From Lachnospiraceae bacterium (GTDB lineage Bacteria > Bacillota > Clostridia > Lachnospirales > Lachnospiraceae), in contig JAITWD010000246.1 in the NCBI GenBank assembly GCA_031285465.1, positions 1 to 6,366 on the forward strand: DNA of 6,366 nucleotides, in the 5' to 3' direction. Positions 1 to 4,874 of this stretch are shown here, piece after piece (positions within the stretch are counted from its first letter, which is position 1; each line of letters starts with the position of its first letter). Both the position numbers and the translations under genes were made by a program. The notes beneath the pieces were generated by a model. It was not told where the DNA came from. It made no database searches and saw only the letters and a list, made by a program, of their open reading frames with translations.

Positions 1-32
1 CCATGGGTATCACTGACGATCAATACCTTCAT
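1..32 (-). CDS. Metallophosphoesterase (YfcE/MJ0936-type), N-terminus only
   Basis: Only the first ten codons and two further bases are in the window; the gene runs off the left edge. They read MKVLIVSDTH, followed by a codon starting GG, so glycine. This is the first beta strand and the D-x-H metal-binding motif (D8, H10) that opens YfcE/MJ0936-type calcineurin-like phosphoesterases. The ATG overlaps the rdgB stop codon as ATGA (29-32), which suggests translational coupling. A GGTGG ribosome binding site (40-44) sits 7 bases upstream, inside the end of rdgB. Family members hydrolyse phosphodiesters or phosphomonoesters with two metal ions, but the physiological substrate is usually unknown. 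The call rests on a short but very characteristic N-terminus, the correct frame, the ribosome binding site and the recalled co-occurrence with rdgB in Lachnospiraceae. Confidence 0.8.
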   Translation of the reverse strand, partial: MKVLIVSDTH

Positions 33-676
33 AAATAATCCACCAGTTGATCCTTCATCGCGCGCAATGCCTGTCCTCTATGACTGATCGCATCCTTCAG
101 ATCCGGAGACAACTCTGCCGATGTCCGATCATATTCCGGTAGCATAAAGATAGGATCATAACCGAAGCCATTCCCCCCCTGCTCTTCGTAACCGATATAA
201 CCCTCCATAGTCCCCTGCGTAGTCAGCACCTTCCCCTCCGGCAAAACGGCCGCTATTGCGCACACAAACCGTGCCGTCCGTTCTTCTTTTGGCACACCGT
301 AAAGTCGCTCTAACAGATTCTGATTTTTGATCCGATAGGAGGTATCTTCGCCCATGTACCGTGCTGAATAAACCCCCGGCTCTTTGCCCAGATGGTCAAT
401 CTCCAGTCCCGAATCATCGGCCAATACCACCGCCTTGATTCCAGCCTCAGCCACTGCCTCGGCCACCGTCTGTGCCTTAATGATCGCATTGGCCATAAAT
501 GTTGTGCCGTTTTCTTCAATCGTCGGTTGGACACCGGCCTCCTTCATCGATAACACCTTGTCGGTATAGTCCGATAAAATATTTCTGATCTCCCGTAGTT
601 TATCCTGGTTACCGGTTGCAAAAATCACTATTTTTCCATCCAAGCGGTTATCCTGCTCATTCCTCATCTTCGCCAT
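29..676 (-). CDS. rdgB: XTP/dITP diphosphatase (RdgB/HAM1 family)
   Basis: House-cleaning nucleotide pyrophosphatase: it hydrolyses ITP, dITP and XTP to the monophosphate and pyrophosphate, keeping deaminated purines out of DNA and RNA; cytosolic, Mg-dependent. The family signatures are all present: TGNQDK (21-26) in the first beta strand and phosphate loop, IEENG (53-57), DDSG (87-90) with the general-base Asp, PGVYSARY (100-107), GFGYDPIF (170-177) and SHRGQAL (198-204). At 215 residues it is slightly longer than usual because of about 14 extra N-terminal residues. The start is uncertain: ATG at 676 has GGAGG (680-684) only 3 bases away, ATG at 667 has it 12 bases away, and TTG at 643 would give the canonical short N-terminus MDGKIVIFA. 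The first two starts lie inside the end of the amidase gene, so translation is probably coupled. It ends in an ATGA overlap with the phosphoesterase gene. Confidence 0.95.
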   Translation of the reverse strand: MAKMRNEQDNRLDGKIVIFATGNQDKLREIRNILSDYTDKVLSMKEAGVQPTIEENGTTFMANAIIKAQTVAEAVAEAGIKAVVLADDSGLEIDHLGKEPGVYSARYMGEDTSYRIKNQNLLERLYGVPKEERTARFVCAIAAVLPEGKVLTTQGTMEGYIGYEEQGGNGFGYDPIFMLPEYDRTSAELSPDLKDAISHRGQALRAMKDQLVDYL

Positions 677-1787
677 AGACCTCCATTATCGCCTGATAAA
701 TACCTTCGGCTATTTTATCGAGATAGTCTTCTTTTTGCAATAAAATGGCCTCCTGTGTATTGGTCAGATAACCCACTCTGATCGCCGCTGCCGGCACCGT
801 TGCCTGACGGATCACATAATCACCTTCGCCGGCTGCCACTAAACCGACCGCCTTCCCCCTGATATTAGAAACGACCGACCGCTCTAAAGCATCTGCCAAT
901 TCAATGCTACCGAAACCGGGAATAAAGAAATCTTCATTATATACCGCCGTCGTCCCATGCACCAGGCTATCGTCCGCCGCATCGGCTTCTATCCTGATCA
1001 GCAGATCGGCCTTCGTATTATTGGCGATCCGTACCCGCCTATCCTCTGACAGGTCATTGTCGTCCATCCTTGTATAATATACCTTGATATCTTCTGCGTC
1101 CAACCGCTCTTTCACCCGCGCGGCGATCGCAAGAACAATATCCTTCTCTGCCATCCCATTGCCTTCATGCCCGGTTTCACTGCCACCGAACGCCGGATCG
1201 ATCACGATGATCCGCTCATACATCTCCCGTGGCGGAACAAACTCAACATATAACTGGTCCTCCTCCAGAATACTGCGATACTCGAATATATCGGTCAGGG
1301 AAAACTTGAGGATCGCCTGACCACCATCGGTCTCGTAGATCCCCTGTTCCACGAAGCTGCGATTACCGGAAATTACCGCCGTTTCATAAAACTCGTCAGC
1401 AGTCTCGTCCACAACCACCCACATCTCTTCGTCCATATAATGATTTTCAATGGTTACCTTATCGGCCACTGTTCCCTGTGGCAACGGAATACACAGATAA
1501 CTGGTCTGACTACTACCGGTACTAAAGGTCAATTGGTGACCGGCCCCATCAAGTGACCATCGGTCGCCGCTCTGCCCTGACACATCATCCAGCCCGGTCG
1601 CTTGGGCATTACCCGCCACATTGTCCAGCCATAGCTCATCCTGCACCACCTCTGGGGCAGCAATCACCTGATTACTGGCTGCGTAAAAAATAACCCCCAA
1701 CGCCGCCGCAGAAAATAACATACTATATATAGCCGTTTTCTTCATTAAATTTAGCCGCATTATCTTTCCTTTATCGCCTTTTAACAT
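657..1787 (-). CDS. Exported N-acetylmuramoyl-L-alanine amidase-like protein (Amidase_3), probably inactive
   Basis: Residues about 10-44 form a signal peptide or membrane anchor: a basic start (MRLNLMKK), a hydrophobic core and a possible cleavage site near VIAA-PE. Residues about 48-185 are a beta-rich region resembling an AMIN domain. Residues about 192-372 carry the Amidase_3 fold signature: strand IIVIDP, EKDIVLAIA, VYYTR (236-240), RVRIANNTKADLL, and VGYLTN near the end. Active members are zinc hydrolases that cut the amide between MurNAc and the stem peptide. Here DPGHGG has become DPAFGG (F200 for His), the SIHAN histidine position reads IRIEADA (E267), and the catalytic Glu before VGYLTN is R337; only the ligand E214 in EKD remains. 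I infer a non-catalytic role such as peptidoglycan binding or regulation. ATG 1787 has AAGGTGA 9 bases upstream; ATG 1760 (AAAGGA nearby) is an equally good start. It lies 62 bases after the methyltransferase gene and overlaps rdgB by 20 bases. Confidence 0.85.
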   Translation of the reverse strand: MLKGDKGKIMRLNLMKKTAIYSMLFSAAALGVIFYAASNQVIAAPEVVQDELWLDNVAGNAQATGLDDVSGQSGDRWSLDGAGHQLTFSTGSSQTSYLCIPLPQGTVADKVTIENHYMDEEMWVVVDETADEFYETAVISGNRSFVEQGIYETDGGQAILKFSLTDIFEYRSILEEDQLYVEFVPPREMYERIIVIDPAFGGSETGHEGNGMAEKDIVLAIAARVKERLDAEDIKVYYTRMDDNDLSEDRRVRIANNTKADLLIRIEADAADDSLVHGTTAVYNEDFFIPGFGSIELADALERSVVSNIRGKAVGLVAAGEGDYVIRQATVPAAAIRVGYLTNTQEAILLQKEDYLDKIAEGIYQAIMEVYGEDEE

Positions 1788-1849
1788 TATCTGATATCAC
1801 CTTATTACCGCCTTTTTATTGCCATTTATCGCTCATCTTATAATGTCTG

Positions 1850-2983
1850 TCATTTAGGTCCGGGAAACTGATAGTAATAGGTTTTGATCATCCCATTGTA
1901 AATCTTGCGGTTCTTGGCTGCGGTAAGCTTCATATCCCTTTCAGCCTGTTCATACCCGGTTATAACATACAGTGACCAGGAGTCAAGTGCCTGAAAACGC
2001 TGCCCCAGCGCTCCGTAGATTGCCGGCAGATTTTCCTTTTCTTCCAGTCGCTCACCATAGGGCGGATTGGTAATAATAAAACCATATTTCTTGGGGTGAC
2101 TGAGTTGATCCACCGCTCTTTTTTGGAAATGGATCAATCGGTCCACGCCCGCCAAGCGGGCATTGTCCCGCGCCGCGGCAATGATCTGCTCATCGGCATC
2201 ATAGCCTTGAAGATCCACCTCAATATTTAGGTCCACCCGCTCGGTCGCCTCATCAATTGCCTCTTGCCATCGCTTTGGTCCGATCAGATGTGGCCAGTCC
2301 ATGGCCGTAAAGAAACGGTTATTGCCCGGTGCCATACCGGCCGCCATCATCGCCGCCTCAATAAGAAAGGTTCCGCTACCGCAAAAAGGATCCACCAAAA
2401 TCCGATCCGGTCGCCACGGCGTCAGCATGATCAGTGCCGCCGCCAGGTTTTCTGCGATAGGAGCCTTAGCTGCCAGCTTCCGATATCCCCGTTTATGTAA
2501 TGATTCTCCGGTGGTATCCAGTGTCACTGTCACCTCATCCTTCATTAAAAATATCCTGACCGGAAAAGATTCTCCCGTTTCTTCAAACCATTCGATCTTA
2601 TAATGAGCCTTTAGGCACTCCACCATCGCCTTCTTCGCAATCGACTGTATGTCAGAGGGGCTAAACAATTTACTCTTGATCGAAGCGGCCTTGGTCACCC
2701 AAAATTTCCCATCGACTGGGATATACTCTTCCCAGGGTAATCCTTTGATACCCTGAAATAATTCTTCAAAGGTTTCGGCATGAAAGCTCCCCACCTTGAT
2801 CAGCACCCGCTCAGCAGTCCGCAACTCAATATTAGCACGACAAACCGCCTCCTCATCACCTATAAAGGACACTCTACCGTCTTCAACGCTACTGATATCG
2901 TAACCTAAATCTCTTATTTCTCTTTTAAGAACCGCCTCCAAACCAAAATGGCATGGGGCCGTCAATTCAAATCTTCTTTGCAT
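1850..2983 (-). CDS. THUMP-domain class I SAM-dependent RNA methyltransferase (RlmL N-half/YpsC-like)
   Basis: Predicted cytosolic rRNA methyltransferase using S-adenosylmethionine, of the family that includes the N2-guanine methylating half of E. coli RlmL and Bacillus YpsC. Numbering from the ATG at 2983 (377 residues), residues 1-50 match the family's N-terminus (FELTAPCHFGLEAVLKREI), about 45-155 form the THUMP RNA-binding domain, and the catalytic domain follows HKRGYRKLAAKAPI. SAM-binding motif I is DPFCGSGTF (198-206) and the catalytic motif IV is NPPYGERL (306-313); an NPPY motif fits methylation of an exocyclic or ring amine. An in-frame GTG at 3034 would add 17 residues, but it lies only about 13 bases from the predicted transcription start and has no good ribosome binding site. 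The ATG, after a purine-rich GGGAAGAGAAG, also matches the family start. First gene of the operon. The exact target base is not deducible. Confidence 0.92.
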   Translation of the reverse strand: MQRRFELTAPCHFGLEAVLKREIRDLGYDISSVEDGRVSFIGDEEAVCRANIELRTAERVLIKVGSFHAETFEELFQGIKGLPWEEYIPVDGKFWVTKAASIKSKLFSPSDIQSIAKKAMVECLKAHYKIEWFEETGESFPVRIFLMKDEVTVTLDTTGESLHKRGYRKLAAKAPIAENLAAALIMLTPWRPDRILVDPFCGSGTFLIEAAMMAAGMAPGNNRFFTAMDWPHLIGPKRWQEAIDEATERVDLNIEVDLQGYDADEQIIAAARDNARLAGVDRLIHFQKRAVDQLSHPKKYGFIITNPPYGERLEEKENLPAIYGALGQRFQALDSWSLYVITGYEQAERDMKLTAAKNRKIYNGMIKTYYYQFPGPK

Positions 2984-3053
2984 CGTATTCGCTTCTCTTC
3001 CCGCTTCCGCTTTATCATTCTTGTCCGAAAGCACCGACCTGGTGAACAGTTAC

Positions 3054-3082
3054 ATTATAGCCTACCATTCTATTTATGTACA
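3054..3082 (-). promoter_or_regulatory. Sigma-A-type promoter for the methyltransferase-amidase-rdgB operon
   Basis: On the minus strand a perfect -10 box TATAAT (3059-3054) lies 17 bases from TGTACA (3082-3077), which matches the -35 consensus TTGACA at four of six positions. Transcription would begin near 3047, giving a leader of about 64 bases before the ATG at 2983. The promoter lies just downstream of the hairpin cluster at 3099-3250, so those hairpins insulate the operon from upstream transcription and are not part of its leader. Confidence 0.75.
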
Positions 3083-3098
3083 GTTTAAATTCAGCCTT

Positions 3099-3125
3099 AA
3101 AGAACAAAAGTGCGCTTCGCGCACT
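3099..3125 (-). terminator. Intrinsic terminator, minus strand
   Basis: A perfect 7-bp GC-rich stem (AGTGCGC at 3109-3115, GCGCACT at 3119-3125) with a 3-base loop. On the minus strand it is followed by TTTGTTCTTT (3108-3099), giving the stem plus U-tract layout of a rho-independent terminator. It is the last barrier before the operon promoter. The same arm can also pair with two other segments of the GC island (see the repeat at 3102-3184). Confidence 0.6.
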
Positions 3126-3184
3126 CACGCGAGCAAATATCCTGGGTAGCGCAACTTTTGTTCCGCGCGCGTAGCTGCGCACTT
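3102..3184. repeat. GC-rich self-complementary intergenic element (REP/MITE-like candidate)
   Basis: A GC-rich island in otherwise AT-rich spacer. Its outer arms are GAACAAAAGTGCGC (3102-3115) and GCGCAACTTTTGTTC (3149-3163), complementary over 14 pairs with one bulged A. The word GCGCACT or its complement occurs three times (3109-3115, 3119-3125, 3177-3183), so the left arm can pair with the adjacent copy, the long outer arm or the distal copy (AAGTGCGC 3108-3115 with GCGCACTT 3177-3184). No open frame is present. This looks like a dispersed palindromic repeat of the REP/BIME or MITE type, but only one copy is in the window, so dispersal is not shown. Confidence 0.5.
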
Positions 3185-3189
3185 GTTTT

Positions 3190-3217
3190 ATATCATAGGA
3201 GCATTTTCCTATGATAT
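3190..3217. other. Perfect 11-bp stem-loop between two terminators
   Basis: ATATCATAGGA (3190-3200) and TCCTATGATAT (3207-3217) pair perfectly around the 6-base loop GCATTT. It is AT-rich and has no clear U-tract on the minus strand, so it is a weak terminator on its own. It sits between the hairpins at 3223-3250 and 3099-3125 and probably adds to the 3' structure of the mini-protein transcript. Confidence 0.5.
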
Positions 3218-3222
3218 GAAAT

Positions 3223-3250
3223 AAAGGGACACCCCGGGGGATGTCCCTTT
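3223..3250 (-). terminator. Intrinsic terminator of the 46-codon gene
   Basis: AAAGGGACA (3223-3231) pairs with TGTCCCTTT (3242-3250). Three further C-G pairs follow inside it, with A3241 bulged. The A-run before and U-run after the GC-rich stem, continued on the minus strand as TTTATTT, fit a rho-independent terminator. It begins 33 bases after the mini-protein stop codon. The symmetrical A/T flanks could let it work in both directions. Confidence 0.7.
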
Positions 3251-3283
3251 CTTACGTTTAGTTCCAACTAGTCATTGACCAAC

Positions 3284-3424
3284 TTAGAAATCGCTGCTGC
3301 CCTTTTTGTTGCTGCTAGAACTGCTTGAGCTGCTTGAGCTTGAACTACCGTTCTTCTGTCCGTTCTGTGTTTTGTTTTCCTGATTTTTGTTCTCGCTGTT
3401 TTGATTATAATCGTTTTTAGACAT
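3284..3424 (-). CDS. Small hydrophilic Asn/Gln- and Ser-rich protein, 46 aa, unknown function
   Basis: The product has two parts. Residues 1-26 are rich in Asn, Gln, Lys and Glu (MSKNDYNQNSENKNQENK at the start) and residues 27-38 are twelve consecutive serines, followed by NKKGSSDF. It contains no Cys, no signal peptide and no hydrophobic segment, so it is probably cytosolic and disordered. Expression support is strong for so small a gene: AGGAGG 8 bases before the ATG, and a good intrinsic terminator 33 bases after the stop. The serines use a mix of AGC, AGT, TCA and TCT, so selection at the amino-acid level is plausible rather than a simple trinucleotide run. Short Asn/Gln-rich proteins occur in spore-forming Clostridia, and a spore-core or small acid-soluble role is possible, but no known SASP motif is visible. 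Function unknown. Confidence 0.72.
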   Translation of the reverse strand: MSKNDYNQNSENKNQENKTQNGQKNGSSSSSSSSSSSSNKKGSSDF

Positions 3425-3432
3425 TTTGTATT

Positions 3433-3438
3433 CCTCCT
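3433..3438 (-). promoter_or_regulatory. Consensus ribosome binding site of the 46-codon gene
   Basis: AGGAGG on the minus strand, 8 bases before the ATG at 3424. This consensus match at ideal spacing is the main reason for accepting the short gene as real. Confidence 0.8.
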
Positions 3439-3671
3439 AAATAGGTTTTAGTTACATTGGTAGTATTGGCCTAAAAACAAAATCTATACACATTTCCTAA
3501 ATATTTTACTATTTTTTTTAAATCCATTTCTATAAAACTCCACGACGATTGTAAATGTCGTCTTGAGACAAGACTAAGTGTAAATGTTGCACATATTTTA
3601 GCTGCTTTTGTTTGCTTTTTTTGGTGGATTAGTATATTGCTTTTTGTTATATATTATTTTATACTTATAGA

Positions 3672-3706
3672 GTAAATAGAGATACCCCTTCATCTTCTCT
3701 ATTTAC
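3672..3706. other. Stem-loop, 11-bp stem with 13-base loop
   Basis: GTAAATAGAGA (3672-3682) pairs perfectly with TCTCTATTTAC (3696-3706). On the minus strand the loop contains AAGGGG. It lies between the kinase gene and the mini-protein gene, and the minus strand after it is AT-rich. It could be part of the kinase 3' end or of a leader for the downstream small gene. Confidence 0.45.
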
Positions 3707-3738
3707 AGACCCTTATATTAATTATTTATACTCCCCTC

Positions 3739-3771
3739 GTTGAACCTGTCAGCCCCTCTGACAGGTTCAAC
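3739..3771. terminator. Perfect 14-bp hairpin, likely 3' end of the kinase transcript
   Basis: GTTGAACCTGTCAG (3739-3752) and CTGACAGGTTCAAC (3758-3771) pair without a mismatch around a 5-base loop. It is the strongest stem in the window and starts 113 bases beyond the kinase stop codon. On the minus strand it is followed by GAGGGGAGTATAAA rather than a U-tract, so it is atypical as an intrinsic terminator in that direction. On the plus strand ACTTTT follows. It could also be a transcript-stabilising or protein-bound element. Confidence 0.5.
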
Positions 3772-3884
3772 ACTTTTCCGAGATAATTTCAGACCATTAC
3801 ACACTTTCTAATTTTTTAAACCTTCAAAGCTTTCTAAACTTCAGACCATTCCATATCTTATATACAGCAAAATAAGCGGCTGTC

Positions 3885-4739
3885 TCAGCGTAATTGTCTT
3901 ATCACCTCTTCAAAACAGACCCCATCGGTTTTGGGTACTAAAAGCTCATCCGACTTTAGGATGCACCGCTTCACAAAGGCCGAAGCCTTTCTTACCGATT
4001 GCTCAAATACCACCCCATTCACCGCATCGGCTGCAATAATTGCCGCAAAGATATCACCGGTTCCGGAACGCTCACAACCTACCCGCGAGGTTCTAACCAG
4101 CTGTGGCGCCTGGTCTTTTTCATAGATATAATTGGCAATATACCCCCCTTGGACAATACCGGTAATAACCACCTTTTTAGGCCCCATCGCTACCAGCCCT
4201 TCGGCCACCTTAAGGAGCTCGGTCTGCTTCCACCCGCTTTCTTTATACGCCACATTGGTCAGAAGGCATCCCTCGGTAATATTGGGGGTAACAATATCGG
4301 CAAGGGAAACCAAACGCCCCATTTCCTGACACATTTCGGTGGTATAGGTAGTATATATCTTACCATGATCGCCCATGACCGGATCGACCACCACCGTTGT
4401 CCGACCGGTCCGAAAGTTCCTGATAAACCCCTCTACCATCGCAATTTGTGCGACCGAACCCAAAAATCCGGACATGATGCCTTCAAATTTGAGTCCCAGC
4501 TTCTTCCACCCGGCAATATAGCCGGGCAGTTGCTCGGTGTAATCAAAAAAAGTAAACTCATCAAAGCCGGTATGATTGGATAATATTGAGGTCGGAACCG
4601 GGCAACATTGAATCTTCATATGGGAAATGATGGGCAGGGCAACGGTCAGGGCACAGCGGCCAAAACCGGTGAGATCGTTGATCGCGGCTATCTTCTTTTG
4701 AGCATTATGTGATGCGGGAAAATTATTATCGGTCAGCAT
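3885..4739 (-). CDS. Pyridoxamine/pyridoxal kinase (PdxK/PdxY-like, ribokinase fold)
   Basis: Vitamin B6 salvage kinase: it transfers phosphate from ATP to the 5'-hydroxyl of pyridoxal, pyridoxamine or pyridoxine, feeding the PLP pool; cytosolic. The 284-residue length suits the family. Visible motifs are INDLTGFGRCALT (20-32) at the N-terminal substrate-binding strand, VVDPVMGDHGK (117-127), TPNITEG (151-157), and ERSGTGDIFAA (223-233), which holds the GTGD anion hole with the catalytic Asp229. The GFGRC start and overall pattern match the pyridoxamine kinases of Clostridia better than ThiD (hydroxymethylpyrimidine kinase). About 14 extra residues precede the usual start (KKIAAIND); the ATG at 4739 is the only suitable initiator, preceded by AAAGGATG and ACAGGT. 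The gene seems monocistronic: a long inverted repeat lies upstream (4793-4832) and a strong hairpin downstream (3739-3771). No clear promoter was found. Confidence 0.92.
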   Translation of the reverse strand: MLTDNNFPASHNAQKKIAAINDLTGFGRCALTVALPIISHMKIQCCPVPTSILSNHTGFDEFTFFDYTEQLPGYIAGWKKLGLKFEGIMSGFLGSVAQIAMVEGFIRNFRTGRTTVVVDPVMGDHGKIYTTYTTEMCQEMGRLVSLADIVTPNITEGCLLTNVAYKESGWKQTELLKVAEGLVAMGPKKVVITGIVQGGYIANYIYEKDQAPQLVRTSRVGCERSGTGDIFAAIIAADAVNGVVFEQSVRKASAFVKRCILKSDELLVPKTDGVCFEEVIRQLR

Positions 4740-4792
4740 ATTGATACCTGTTCATCCTTTATTTTTGTTAATACATTGACATCCATTAACGG

Positions 4793-4832
4793 TTATTGGT
4801 CGGGAAGCAGTATATTGCTTTCCGACCAATAA
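4793..4832. promoter_or_regulatory. Long inverted repeat ahead of the kinase gene (hairpin or operator)
   Basis: TTATTGGTCGG (4793-4803) and CCGACCAATAA (4822-4832) pair perfectly. Inside them AAGCA (4805-4809) pairs with TGCTT (4816-4820) around a 6-base loop, with a single mismatched position at 4804/4821. The minus strand lacks a U-tract after the stem, so it is not a classical terminator for the upstream gene in that direction. On the plus strand a nine-T run follows 11 bases later. It may be a termination or stability hairpin, or a dyad operator for the kinase gene 54 bases downstream. Confidence 0.5.
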
Positions 4833-4846
4833 ATGATAGCACATTT

Positions 4847-4874
4847 TTTTTTATTGCACAATTTTTTATTGCAC
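4847..4874 (-). repeat. Short tandem duplication across a stop codon
   Basis: The 13-base word TTTTTTATTGCAC occurs at 4847-4859 and 4862-4874, a 15-base period. On the minus strand each copy reads GTG CAA TAA in the same frame, so the end of the modular gene (IVQ-stop) is duplicated in frame as an IVQ-stop echo just beyond the true stop. Confidence 0.7.

Larger units (their letters stand above)
3425..3884. other. AT-rich 460-base spacer with hairpins, no supported gene
   Basis: This stretch separates the kinase gene from the mini-protein gene. It holds two strong stem-loops (3672-3706 and 3739-3771) and a smaller one (GTCTTG/CAAGAC, 3560-3574). It also has an 11-base direct repeat TTCAGACCATT (3788-3798, 3840-3850) and the word TGTAAATGT twice near 3550 and 3580. 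The promoter of the mini-protein gene must lie here or upstream. A weak candidate is TTTACA (3555-3550) with TATAGA (3534-3529) at a short 15-base spacing. Very short open frames exist but none is convincing. Confidence 0.6.

Noticed and set aside
2984..3034. 17-residue N-terminal extension of the methyltransferase from GTG 3034
   Set aside because: The GTG lacks a good ribosome binding site and is only about 13 bases from the predicted transcription start, while the ATG at 2983 matches the family N-terminus.
3102..3184. Riboswitch or attenuator for the methyltransferase operon
   Set aside because: The best promoter (TATAAT at 3054-3059) lies downstream of this element, so transcripts from it would not contain the structure, and no known riboswitch core was recognised.
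3598..3693. 31-residue minus-strand frame (MKGYLYLLYKYK...)
   Set aside because: Its start lies in the loop of the hairpin at 3672-3706, it has no clear ribosome binding site, and the Lys/Tyr/Ile/Asn composition is what AT-rich DNA gives by chance.
3999..4583. Long plus-strand open frame of 194 codons
   Set aside because: It lies wholly antisense to the kinase gene, which has full family motifs; its translation shows no domain, and its length follows from the codon bias of the real gene.
4775..4820. Plus-strand promoter starting with TTGACA near 4775
   Set aside because: No -10 box lies at 16-18 bases and no plus-strand gene follows.
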